From Erythroxylum novogranatense (Eukaryota; Streptophyta; Magnoliopsida; Malpighiales; Erythroxylaceae): 64,000 nucleotides of DNA. The notes below the pieces were generated by a model that worked only from the letters and a program-made list of their open reading frames with translations, ran no database searches and was not told the DNA's origin. The DNA lies in assembly GCA_029891385.1 (NCBI GenBank), contig CM057228.1, forward strand, positions 83,626,964 through 83,690,963. The letters run 5' to 3'. Both the position numbers and the translations under genes were made by a program. Shown here one piece after another: positions 22,061 through 32,912 of this stretch; the stretch's first letter is position 1; each line of letters starts with the position of its first letter.

Positions 22061-24538
22061 TGTAACATCCTGTTACTGATGTGAGGACATATCGGTAATT
22101 TGGATGGATTGAGCAGTGAGTGCATTCTTAATTGAATTGCACATATAGTTTGCCTCTGCATCAGTGATACATGAGTTAATTGCACATGCATACATAGTGA
22201 CATGCATTCATGATTGTTCCAGCATATTAAATTGTGATTATGAGTGAATTGTGAATTTTGAGATAGTAAGTTAGAATTTATTTAAAGTGAATTTGAGGAT
22301 AGTGATCGATAGTGTTTAAACCAACCTTTATATATATATGTTTTTGAAGTTGAGAGAAAGCTTGTTCTTCTTTTCCTTATGGTTCACCGTCGATGATCTT
22401 CCCCTTTCCTCTTGGAGATTTCGTTGTCTCTTCTTCATTGTAAGTGAAGATCTGCCGGATCATTTGAGTTTGATGTCTAGCTTGGAGTTGGAGAATCATC
22501 GTGATTGTTAGACCTTGAGAGGAGTTTCAGAAGATTTTTAGGGTTAACGACCGATTCTTTGATTTGGTAAGTTTCATTGTGTTTAATGTTGTATTTATGG
22601 TTATTTATGGCATTTGTGGCATTTTGATGAGTTAGATGGGGAAGGTGAATGTGTTTAATGGAGGTTTAAGAGTATTAATGGCGGAAATGGGAATCGGAGA
22701 AGAGCGAACCAATGCGTCGCGACGAACATTGAGGCTCGAGGGCTTCGTCGCGATTTAATAAATTAAATTTATTCGCCGAACGAAGCTCGATTGACGCCAT
22801 GACGAGCGTCACGTCACGACGAATGGATGAGTTTTACGCCGTCGAGTGACTCGAGAGCCAAGGGCGAAGGCGACTTGACGTCGATTGACGAATGGACATA
22901 CGTCGCGACGAAGGGGGCAGTTTTCTGAAGTGTAATAACTTAACCTTTTGAGCATAACTTTTAATGTAGACCTTCAATTGAGATGATCCTTGATTCGTTA
23001 TGAACTAGAGAAAGAGGTCTACAAGTGTGGTACTAATTGAGTGTTGAACTTTGATTTGAGAGATCATAATTTATCAAAAGAGAGTCTATTGCAGTATTGA
23101 ATGCGACTTAAGTGTTATGTATTGAATAATTAGAGTTTCAATTGGAGAATTATGGTATTGAGGATATTATGGACCTAGTGAATAGTGAATTATGGATATA
23201 AAGTGAGAGATAGCGGAATTGGAATTGAGAGTCGAAATCATGATCATGCATCATATTATTTTAAATTGAGACATGTGCATTAGTGAATTTGATTAATTGA
23301 GCATCTAGTGATGAGAATTCATTTGAATTGTTATAGAGGCACCGTTGGATCGACAATCCACGATATTCTTTGGGACTTCAGCAAGAGCTTCGGAAGTTAC
23401 GGTGAGTAACCTAGTTGGTTCCTCGACCCTTAAGTGATAATATGTCTTTGTGAATATGTGAATTAACTGCAAATGTGAGTGTTTGTAAATGGGAATTAAA
23501 TGTGCTGAGTTTATGAGTAGTGCTCTGAGATGCGATAGATTGAGTGATGCGATACATATATGTGTTAGTGATTGTGCAGTGTGAGTACTTTATAGTTGTG
23601 AGATACATGTGCTGAGACTGCGAGTGAATATTCTGAAAGAGATAAATTGTGTTGAGTGAGATACATATATGTGCTAGTGACTGTGTAAGTGCAGGTGTAT
23701 GCGAGACATAATTAATAGTTGTGACTGGAGCTTAGTGATAAGAGCTTTAAGCTCGATAATCAGTGAATGGGCCTAAGGCCATAAAGGGATTAGTGCATAA
23801 CCAGAGGGCTCTCCTATCCCTATAGTGAGCGGGCAGTAGTGCATACCCAAAGGGCTTTCCTATTTGCCAAAAATGTGAATATCGACGCTCAGTCACAATA
23901 ACGAAATAAAAAGAGAATTTGCATACATTATGCATCTGACTGTGTAGTGAAATTGAGAATGCGTGCAAATATGTGGCAACTGTGAAATGATATGTTTGAG
24001 CTGTGTTATAGCATAAAATGTGTAAAGTGTTTATAGTGTTTTAAATTGTGTTAAAATATATCTATGTGATATATCATGTGTATATGCATGAGTGGGGTGA
24101 ACCATCGATGATGGTTTCTCATTGAGTTCGCAAACTCACCCAATATTGCAATATTTTTCAGGGCAGCGTTAGTAGGACTCTAGCTCCCGTGATAGATCTT
24201 CTTGCAGTGAGAGTTCGTGAGCAAGTGAAGCGATGGATCACAGGTCGGTCAGCTGGGGCGATTCTTTTGGGATGACCTAGTATAGACGTTTTTATCAGTT
24301 TCCCTTTTTGGACTGTTGTATTTAGCTTGTAGGGGACTGATAGACTGGTCTATATTTTGGAAATGGAAGTTTATTGTGGTTTTTAATTGTAGTGAATTGC
24401 ATGATGAGTTTGATTTTATTGATGCCATGCGAGTGTTTAGTGACTGCTTTGCGATCGTAGCACTTCCTTGCTGTGGGATATGCGTCGGAACGACCCACGG
24501 GCGTCCCGTTGTGTACTCTACGGTGAGGGGGCGCTACA
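22061..24538 (+). repeat. Gypsy-A 3' LTR
   Basis: Begins TGTAACATCC and ends GGGGGCGCTACA. It differs from the 5' LTR in localised patches: the palindrome cluster, and a recurring exchange of GCTG and CTTTG (for example 23444, 23503, 23611 and 23367). Confidence 0.93.
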
Positions 24539-24543
24539 ACATT

Positions 24544-25220
24544 CCATATGCTTCGGCAGTTGGTAGTTTGATGTGTGCAATGCTGTGCACTAGACCGGAT
24601 ATCTGGTACGCAGTGGGACCTGGTAAGCAGATTTCAGTCCAATCTAGGAATGGAACATTCGATGCGGTTAAGTGTATACTTAAGTATCTTCGTAGGACGA
24701 AGAACTTAATGCTTGTTTACTCTGGAAGTAATCTTATTCCGACAGGATATACGGATTCTGATTTCCAATTAAATGTTGATTCAAGGAAATCAACTTCTGG
24801 TTCTATATTTACTTTAGGAGGTGGAGCCATAGTTTGGAGGAGTGTCAAGCAATCTTGTATTGCTGATTCTACTATAGAGGTCGAGTATGTTGTCGCCAGG
24901 AAGAAAGAAAGGAAGCGATCGCTCGGAAGTTCCTAAATGATTTGGAGGTAGTTCCAGAGGCAGAAAAAGCCATTACACTTTATTGTGATAATAATGGGGC
25001 ATTGGCTAATTCTAAAGAACCTCGGAACCACAAAGCTGCCAAACACATTGAGCGAAAGTATCATCTCATAAGGGAGATAATACAACGTGGAGAAGTGGAT
25101 GTGGTAAAGATTCCTACAGAGCAAAACCTTGCTGATCCGTTCACAAAGACTTTGACTCAAAAGAGCTTTGAGGGTCACCTAGAAGGGATGGGAATGAAGG
25201 ATATGTCAAACTTGCTTTAG
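24544..25220 (+). pseudogene. pol: Copia-2 RT end and RNase H
   Basis: Directly after the Gypsy-A target duplication the Copia-2 frame resumes with PYASAVGSLMCAMLCTRPDI. RNase H landmarks follow: GYTDSDFQLNVDSRKSTSG, WRSVKQSCIADSTIEVEY, and after a frameshift near 24900, LYCDNNGALANSKEP and HIERKYHLIREII. The ORF ends naturally at 25218-25220 (MKDMSNLL, stop), 15 bases before the 3' LTR. One glycine-rich stretch near 24615 (VGPGKQISVQS) is altered relative to the family. The fragment shows that the Copia-2 pol was intact across the Gypsy-A insertion point. Confidence 0.9.
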
Positions 25221-25234
25221 GGCAAGTGGGAGAT
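25221..25234 (+). other. Copia-2 polypurine tract
   Basis: GGCAAGTGGGAGAT between the pol stop codon and the 3' LTR start TGTTGAG. Confidence 0.8.
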
Positions 25235-27316
25235 TGTTGAGTTATGTAAATATAGTGCCCCGGAAAGCAAGTGTATTTACATGTAACTTTATCTTCTTGC
25301 CATGCTTTGTAATGAAAATATTTATTATTAATAAAACAAAAGAGTTTGGTTTTATCTGTATGAGCATTATATATCTGGTCATAAGGTACCAAGATTCATT
25401 TGTAAGTAATATACATATACATAGAGATGTATGGGAAACATGTATATTATTAGAATCAATTAATTGATTCACAGTTGAATAATCAAGTTGGTCGTTTGAT
25501 TATGGTTTAGATCAGTAGTGTTGCGATTTATCTCCATATAAGTAAAGGAGTTTACTTAAAGGAATGATGAGTTTCATATCATGATAGTAGTAGACTATCG
25601 ATAATGGCACTATTAATGAATCAAGTATGTTTTCAAGAATAAAGTGGGTCGTTACTTTAATCTTAAAACATACAACTTAAGCATTCGCTTATTATGAACC
25701 ACAATCTTGATGAGTGGTGAACTCATATGTTTCATTATAATTTTGATATGATTGGAATGGATTTTATAGGTATTAATCCAGTGTCTGCATGTTGGAATTA
25801 TTAATTGAAACATGTATCGTGGAACATTCACTCAAAGAAAGAGTTTATAGTGTTATCATCTCTTACAGATGTTTTAAGGAGATTTGGTGATTAAAGCTGC
25901 GCCAGATAGTTTGATGGACTAGCTACCCATAAAATCTTAACATTAAGATGAGATCTTATGTGTTAATCACCATATAAAGTAAAATGAGAGATCTAGAAGG
26001 AAAAACCAACATAAGGGCAAAACGGTAATTTTACCCTTTGTTGTGCGGATGGCTATAATAAGGTTCTAAATAGGGTTTGCAATTGGACATATTCTCATAA
26101 TATTTAATAATTCTAGATTTCAACTAATTGTCTTTAGTGGAATGACATTTAGTTAATAAGCTAGAATTAATTCCAACGAGATTGAATTATTTCTGGGCTT
26201 ATTGGAGCTTGAATTATCAAAGTCCAAAAAGATTCCCCACTTGGCTTTAAGGAAGGGTATCAAGCTAAGTAAGAAGTAGTTTGGAGGCTTTAGAAGTCCA
26301 TAATTGAATGATGGGCTTATACTAATTAATGGTTAATTGGAAGCCCATTTGTTCATTTAGAAATGAGCTTGTTTTGGTTTAATGTAATTGATTAGATTAA
26401 TTATATTAAAACATTTTTTTAAAATGGAGAAGAAGCAATTTCGAAATTGTGTTAGGTTAGATATGTAACCACAAATTTGACATTAAAATACTAAATAAAG
26501 ATGGTCTTTATTATGGTTCATCATTATTAAATGGAGTTATGAACTTACCATTAAATGGTTTAATGGTTGGCTTTTAATGTTGGCATGTAACCTATTTGCA
26601 TTCATTAGATTAAAGATGAAAGATGTGCATTAGATGGACCATCTTCCTTCTTTCTTCTTGCCAAAACGAAATGGGTATTCAATTATAGGTTATGGTCTTT
26701 TCAAATAGCCATTTTAAAGATAAATGAAGTAAGTCTCATTTATTGGCTATTTGATGAGTGATTAATGTGAAGTGATGGATTGGATGCCTCTCACTTTTCC
26801 ATTCATGCATATTTCGAAATTGAGATGTAAGAAAGGGTTCTTGCATGGTTTTAGACATTCTCTCCTTTCATGCAAGGTAGAACCGAAATTCCTAAGTGAA
26901 AGAATTGAAAGAGTTTCAATTTGGTTCTTCTTCTTCTAAGAAAATCTCCTCCAAATATTTCTTCTCCTTTCCCACCAAAGTATTTTGTTAACCTAGTTGT
27001 CCTTGAAGAACAAGTGGTAAATCTAATTGGTTGAGGATACTACAACAAGGAAGAAGATAGATTGCTAAAGGAAAAGACTCAAAGGCAAAGGATTTGGATA
27101 TAAGAAGGAGAGGATAGCAATGAGGATTTAAAGTCAGAAATAAGGAGTCGGTAATTCCTTTTATCTTGTTCTTGGTTTTATTATCCTTATACCATATCAT
27201 GTATGGATTAGCATGTTAATTTGGATATATTGCTTCCGCTGCAAGATGATTTCTTAAAAAGTTTTGAAATCTATCGTTTCTCCATACTAAGCATGCTTTC
27301 TTTTTCCGATCCAACA
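25235..27316 (+). repeat. Copia-2 3' LTR
   Basis: Begins TGTTGAGTTATGTAAATAT and ends GATCCAACA, followed by the TATTG duplication. It pairs with 8044-10142. Confidence 0.92.
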
Positions 27317-27321
27317 TATTG

Positions 27322-28553
27322 CTCACGAAGGCACAAGCCAAGTTAAAGAATCCAAGATAAGCATTCTTGTGCACCAGTACAAGCTTTTTAGGATGAAAGA
27401 TGAAGAATCTATTGATCAAATGTTTGGAAGATTTCAAACAATTGTCAATGGATTGAAAGCTCTTGGAAGAACGTACAACAATCAAGACCATGTTCGAAAG
27501 ATCTTGAGAAGTCTTCCAAAGATGTGGAGACCTAAAGTTACTGCGGTACAAGAAGCCAAAGATTTGAGTGTGCTAAAGCTTGACGAGTTGCTTGGATCCT
27601 TGAAGATTCATGAAGTTGAACTCAATGCTGAAGACAAGCCCAAACGGGACAAGTCTATAGTGCTGAAGGCCGGACAAAAGAATCACAAGACTCAAAGAAG
27701 GAGGAAGTCATCAAAAGCTTTAAAGATTGAAGAATCAAAGAATGACGACTCCAACCAATCAGAACAAGAGTCAAGTGATGAAGATGACGAATTATCTTTC
27801 ATCTCTAGAAAGATAAGACGCATGTGGAAGAAGAAGTCCAAAGGAAATCAGACCTTCAGGAAGAATGGCAAAGATGAAGCTAAACCTGAAAAGTCATCTG
27901 TCATTTGCTACGAGTGCAATCAGCCTGGACACTACAAGTTCGAATGTCCAACTCTAAAGAAGAAACCCAAGAAGAATAGAGAAGGCAAGAAAAGCATGAT
28001 GGCAAAATGGGAGGACCTAGATTCATCAGAGTCAGATACAGGTTTCGCGTTGTCTGAACATGCAAAAATCTGCCTGGTAGTCGAGGAAGAAAGTGATAAG
28101 GAGGTAAAATCTGATTACGATAACTTGCATGATGCCTACTCAGAGTTGTTAGAAGATTCTCATGCTATTCGAAACAAGAGAAATCTGTTAAAGAAAAAGT
28201 ATGTAGAAAACATTAAACATACAGAAGTAATAGATAGAGAAAATATCTGTCTGAAGAAGCAATTAGAGGAGAAAAAGAAAGTCATAGATAGATCAGAAGA
28301 GATCAATCAACTCAAACTAAGAATTAAAAATCTGTTAGCTGATTTAGCTACTTTCACCGAGAGCACAAAGAAAATGAATGAGATGCTTGGAAAATGTAGA
28401 CATCCAAGTGATAAAACCGGATTAGGGTTTACGGGCAATAAGTCTCATCCTCATAAGAACTCTTTCTCTCAAAAGAGAAATTATAATAAATCTCGTGTTA
28501 ATCAACGTACTAGTAATATGCATCAAAGAACTCATCATGTGCATGCTACTTAG
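27322..28553 (+). pseudogene. gag: Copia-1 gag, C-terminal part
   Basis: The gag frame interrupted at 8043 resumes here with HEGTSQVKESKISILVHQ, followed by a long open stretch from the Met at 27369. The capsid C-terminal (UBN2-like) segment runs to about residue 95 of that stretch. The zinc knuckle CYECNQPGHYKFEC is at 27906-27947 and is complete (CX2CX4HX4C). A lysine-rich MMAKWEDLDSSESDTGF segment and a charged, heptad-like region (ELLEDSHAIRNKRNLLKKK to KKVIDRSEEINQLKLRI) follow, as in Sirevirus gag. It ends at TAG 28551-28553, where the family continues with Gln-Pro-Lys-Gly; probably CAG to TAG. Confidence 0.9.
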
Positions 28554-30060
28554 CCTAAAGGACCCAAGAAAATATGGGTACCAAAAAATAAAATAGTTCC
28601 TCCTGCAGATATCCTTCCTTGGAAGATGCGGCAAGCACCATTGGTATTTAGACAGTGGATGCTCGCGACATATGATTGGAAGAAGGTCTATGTTCCTAGA
28701 TCTTCAATATAAGAAGAAAGGATCGATAACTTTCGGAGAAAACCAGCAGGGCAAGATTATTGAAATCGGCAAAATAGGTAAAGATTCCTTTGCATGTATA
28801 AATAATGTACTACTTGTTGATGGTCTGAAACATAATTTGATCAGCGTCAGTCAATTGTGTGATTCTGGTTTCACAGTCACATTCAATCAAAATCTTTGTG
28901 AAGTCAGAAACAAAGATGGTTCTATACTTTTCGTTGCCAAGAGAAGAAATAATCTTTACAAAATTAATTTAGAATATTTTCAAAGTTAAAATGTTTCATG
29001 TCTTCTATCTTCTGAAGAAGAAAGACTAGTCTGGCATAAAAAGATAGGTCATGTCTCTTTTAAACACATTTCAAATTTGGCAAAATTTGATTTGGTAAGA
29101 GGATTACCAAAAATGAGTTTTGACAAAGAGTTTTTCTGTGAAAATTGTTTGAAAGGAAAACAAGTTAAAACTTCTTTTTCTTCTAAAAATTTTGTAACAT
29201 CATCTAGACCTTTAGAGTTGTTACATATGGATTTATTTGGTCCAACAAGGACAATAAGTCTTGGCGGAAAAAAATATGGACTTGTTATTGTTGATGACTT
29301 TACTCGATTTTGTTGGATATTATTTTTTTCACACAAAGATGAATCTTTTAAGTGTTTTAGGACCTTATCCAGAAAGTTACAGATTGAAAAAGGAATGTCT
29401 ATAGCGAGTATCAGGAGTGACCATGGTGGAGAGTTTGAGAACGAGAAGTTTAGATTATTTTGTGAGGAGAATGGAATTTTTCACTATTTTTCTTCTCCCA
29501 GGACTCCACAACAGAATGGAGTTGTTGAAAGGAAGAACATGACGATTCAAGAAATGGCTAGGACTATGCTTTGTGAGATGAATCTTCCTAAGTACTTCTG
29601 GGCAGAAGCTGTGAATACATCATGCTATATTTAGAATAGAATTCTGTTGCGACCCATGTTGAAGAAGACTCCTTATGAGTTATGGAATGGAAGAAGACCA
29701 AACATATCTTACTTTCATCCATTCGGGTGCAAGTGCTCTATTCTGAATACAAAGGAGCTGTTGGATAAATTCGATTCAAAGACCTATCCAGGAATCTTTC
29801 TAGGTTACTCATTAACGTCTAAGGCATTCCGGGTATACAACCTTATTTCAAAGACAGTTGAGGAGACCATCCATGTCAAGTTTGATGATAGTTCTCAACC
29901 CCATAAGGAAGATGACACGGAGAGTGAAGGTCCTTCAAAGAACTTAGACGACACAACAAAAACTCCAGCACCAGGTACTCAAGAAGACAAAGTTGAAGAT
30001 ATTCCAGAAACTATTAGACTGAAAAGAGATCGAAATATAAAAGTTCTCATCCAGAAGAGT
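28554..30060 (+). pseudogene. pol: Copia-1 protease and integrase
   Basis: After GPKKIWVPKN, a frameshift near 28620 leads into the protease active site WYLDSGCSRHM (DSG at 28651-28659). The protease end KHNLISVSQLCDSGF is near 28830-28870. The integrase N-terminus (LVWHKKIGHVSFKHI, then CENCLKGKQ) follows. The core has Asp 29230 (MDLFGP), Asp 29419 (RSDHGGEF) and Glu 29527 (GVVERKN), with the expected 36-codon spacing between the last two. TAG at 29632-29634 follows CYI, where family members have Gln. The C-terminal part (PYELWNGRRPNISYFHPFGC, FLGYS) runs to a TGA near 30061. All catalytic residues are present. Confidence 0.92.
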
Positions 30061-31607
30061 TGATTATCGGAGAGACCTCAGAAGGAGTTAGGACAAGGTC
30101 TAGATTCAGAAGAGAAGCTAATGTGGCTTTTATCTCTGAAATAGAGCCTAAGAAGGTTAAGGAAGCTCTTCGAGACGAAGCTTGGGTGTTAGCCATGCAA
30201 GAGGAGCTGAATCAATTTACTAGGAATAATGTTTGGTCCTTAGTTCCAAAACCCCCTAAGAAATCCATAATAGGAACCAGATGGGTCTTTAAGAATAAGT
30301 TAGACGAATCAGGAAGAGTGAGTCGAAATAAGGCTAGATTAGTAGCACAAGGATATAATCGACAAGAAGGAATAGACTACAATGAGACATATGCTCCAGT
30401 AGCAAGAGTTGAAGCCATTAGGATATTGCTGGCATATGCGGTCTGTCATAATATAATGCTGTTTCAGATGGATGTGAAGAGTGCCTGTCTGAATAGTTTT
30501 ATAGACGAAGAGGTGTATGTTAAGCAACCACCTGGTTTCGAGGATGTTAAAATCCGCACCATGTCTATAGACTTCACAAAGCCTTATACGTTCAAGCAAG
30601 CTCCTAGAGCTTGGTATGATCGTCTCGAGTACTTTTCTCCTAGAGAATGGTTTTAGTAGAGGTCAAGTTGATAAGACACTCTTTAGGAAGAATTATGAAA
30701 TGAATTTATAATTTATGCAGATCTATGTTGATGATATTATTTTGGTGCTACTTCAAAGAAATTATGCATGAAGTTTGAGAGTCTAATGAAAAATGAATTT
30801 GAAATGAGCATGATGGGTGAGTTAAAGTTCTTTCTTGGGTTGCAAGTAAAGCAAACCGAAGAGAAAATATTTATCCATCAACAAAAATATGTGAAAGAAT
30901 TGTTGAATAAGTTTGATATGCAAAATGTGAAGTCAATGACTACTCTGATGCATCCTTCAAACCTTTTTTCGAAAGATGAACTTGGTAAAAAGGTGGATCA
31001 AACCCTGTATAGAGGGATAATCGGTTCTTTACTCTATCTTACAGCAAGTAGACTTGATATATTGTTCAGTGTATGCTTGTGTGCAAGGTTTCAGGCCGAT
31101 CTTAGAGATTCTCATTATATTGCTGTTAAGAGGATTATGAGATATCTCGCAGGTACTATTGATCTTTGCTTAATGTTTGAGAAAGGTAAAGATTTCAGGT
31201 TAATCCGATATTGCGACGCGGACTATGCCAGAGATAGAATCAAAAGGAAGAGCACAAGTGGAGGATGTCACTTTCTTGGCTCAAACTTAGTTTCATGGTC
31301 AAGCAAGAGACAAAGCTCAATTGCTCTATCAACTGCAGAAGCAGAGTATATGTCTGCCGCAAGTTGTTGTTCACAAACGTTGTGGATCAAATATCAACTT
31401 GAAGACTATTCAGTTCAAGAAGAGGAGATTCCAATCTATTGCGACAATACCAGTGCAATCAATCTGTCAAAGAATCCGATCCAACATTCGAGAGTGAAAC
31501 ACATCGAAGTCAGACATCACTTCTTGAGAGACTATGTTCAGAGGAAGGTGGTTGCTTACAGCTCATCAAACAGAGTATCGGTGGGTGCATCTTCACTAAA
31601 CCATTGA
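30060..31607 (+). pseudogene. pol: Copia-1 reverse transcriptase and RNase H
   Basis: The RT begins with ALRDEAWVLAMQEELNQF, then GTRWVFKNKLDESG, LVAQGYNRQEGIDYNET and QMDVKSACLNSF. A damaged patch (about 30540-30600) replaces the usual YGLKQAPRAWY with TFKQAPRAWYD. A TAG lies near 30654, and YVDD is at 30724-30735. After another break the frame from 30768 is open: GELKFFLGLQVKQ, YRGIIGSLLYLTASR, then RNase H (YCDADYA, SIALSTAEAEYMSAA, IYCDNTSAINLSKN, HIEVRHHFLRDYV). The end near 31607 is frameshifted relative to the family C-terminus. Most blocks are well preserved. Confidence 0.92.
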
Positions 31608-31817
31608 GTGAAGAACGATTCCGAAGATCGACGCAACCTTAACATGGTTATGTTGCTTAACAACAAAGCTAAAGTGACGTCAAAACTAACGCCGTAAGCA
31701 AATGAGTTACGGTGGTAACTTCTCTGACAAGGAAGTTCTGGAGGGAAACGTTTTACGATCTTTAGAATCCCAACGATTCTAGGGCATGCGTGATAAGACC
31801 CTTCAAGTAGCCTGAAG

Positions 31818-32912
31818 TTGAAATCATTGCGGTTATTCTCATCTACAGACGGTTCATCTTGCTTTCTAAATTCTCTCAATCATCCTACCCTAGAAGAAAA
31901 GCTTTCCAGAGTCAGTTTTCGTTATGAAACAATGGAGGCAGCTATGATATTCGGAAGACATGTGGATTTCGAGTCGCTAAGGAAGGATGATATGGACGTA
32001 GAACCTGAGATTGAAAGAGCTGGTTGGAGGAATTTCTTCCAGATACGAGAATCGGTGTACACCGATGAAGTATTTGACTTTTGGAAGAATGCTCAACTTG
32101 TAGACAACACTATTGTATCCTCAGTAGACGGTATATCTGTTCTTGTGACAAAGGAGCTGATAAGGATGGTGACCGATTGTCCATCGGTTGGTGAGACTCT
32201 ATCAACCAAGGCTAAATGGATGACAATGGTCAACATGAATGAAGAAGATGTTAGCAGACAATTGTATGGAGTGAATGACCCTTCGGAGAGGAAGACTTCG
32301 AGTCTGGTCCCAAAAGCTAGGGTTCTTCATGCTATTTTGTTTAATTGCATTTTACCCAGAGTAGGTTCAAGGCATTTGGTCACCACTCTGGATGAACAAT
32401 GTTTGTTCTACCTGCTGAATCGCAATCCTATTGACTTACCCTTCTTAATCTTCCATTATATGATTAAGGGGATGAAGGATACAAACAGCTATCCTTACGA
32501 CATGCTTCTTACAAGGATTTTTAAGGAATCCAGAGTCCTTCTACACAAAGGAAATAGAAGGATTGTACCTGTGAAGAGTACTATTGACTTAATCACTATA
32601 CGACAAATGGGTCTGAGGACAGTGATTAAAGAAGAAGCAGACTCTTCAAGGAGAATAAGAACTGAGGGGGAGCGTGTATCGAAGAAGACTCCCGCTTCAA
32701 GATCTCAATCTCAAGTAAGTATAAGATTGCCTGCAGATGAAATAAGAAGAATGATCGGAAGACCATTGATAAAACAGGCAAGTCCTCAAAGCAGAGTGAA
32801 CCCAATTCGGAGGACAGAAGAAGGTGCGTTGAAAAGAAAAGGAGAAAATCTTTTGGGTGAAATTACGAAGAAGGCAAAGAGATCACTGAGGATTTGGACT
32901 CTGAGGGAATAA
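31818..32912 (+). CDS. Env-position ORF downstream of Copia-1 pol
   Basis: An uninterrupted 364-residue ORF lies between the end of pol and the 3' LTR, where many Sireviruses carry an extra, so-called env-like gene. Its middle (about residues 45-240) has the look of the putative plant transposon protein domain found beside many plant retroelements: FDFWKNAQLVDNTIVSSVDG, ARVLHAILFNCILPRVGS, LFYLLNRNPIDLPFLI, then YPYDMLLTRIFKE. The C-terminal third is Lys, Arg and Ser rich. I see no signal peptide and no clear membrane segment, so an entry role is not supported by the sequence. The start at 31818 is the first in-frame Met; Met near 31931 is an alternative. It is the longest ORF of Copia-1 that remains free of stops within itself, apart from gag. 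Confidence 0.65.
   Translation: MKSLRLFSSTDGSSCFLNSLNHPTLEEKLSRVSFRYETMEAAMIFGRHVDFESLRKDDMDVEPEIERAGWRNFFQIRESVYTDEVFDFWKNAQLVDNTIVSSVDGISVLVTKELIRMVTDCPSVGETLSTKAKWMTMVNMNEEDVSRQLYGVNDPSERKTSSLVPKARVLHAILFNCILPRVGSRHLVTTLDEQCLFYLLNRNPIDLPFLIFHYMIKGMKDTNSYPYDMLLTRIFKESRVLLHKGNRRIVPVKSTIDLITIRQMGLRTVIKEEADSSRRIRTEGERVSKKTPASRSQSQVSIRLPADEIRRMIGRPLIKQASPQSRVNPIRRTEEGALKRKGENLLGEITKKAKRSLRIWTLRE

Larger units (their letters stand above)
14892..24538 (+). mobile_element. Gypsy-A: Tekay/Del-type chromovirus, full length
   Basis: The two LTRs (14892-17393 and 22061-24538) start TGTAACATCC and end in CTACA or TTACA. They are flanked by ACATT (14887-14891 and 24539-24543). The internal region carries a tRNA-iMet primer site, gag, protease, RT, RNase H, integrase with GPY motif, and a C-terminal chromodomain-like segment, ending in a purine tract. 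That order (RT before integrase) and the terminal chromodomain define Ty3/gypsy chromoviruses. GGGACGAAATTT before the purine tract is typical of the Tekay/Del lineage. Most domains are nearly full length, and only a few stops and short frameshifts disable it. It is the youngest of the three nested insertions. Confidence 0.93.
8044..27316 (+). mobile_element. Copia-2: Ty1/copia retrotransposon with 2.1-kb LTRs, interrupted by Gypsy-A
   Basis: The LTRs at 8044-10142 and 25235-27316 are flanked by the duplication TATTG (8039-8043 and 27317-27321), which splits the Copia-1 gag. The internal region has a primer site, a leader of about 1.5 kb, gag with a CCHC knuckle, protease, integrase, RT and RNase H in Copia order, then a polypurine tract. 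Without Gypsy-A (14892-24543) it is about 9.6 kb. The LTR start (TGTTGGAGTTATGTAAATAT) suggests the Tork/Angela group, but the clade is uncertain. A diverged inverted copy lies at 1489-5326. The element is dead: it has many frameshifts, and its catalytic integrase glutamate codon is now a stop. Confidence 0.88.

Noticed and set aside
24316..24936. 206-codon ORF starting inside the Gypsy-A 3' LTR
   Set aside because: The first part is LTR sequence read in frame by chance. Only the part after 24543 is real Copia-2 coding sequence.
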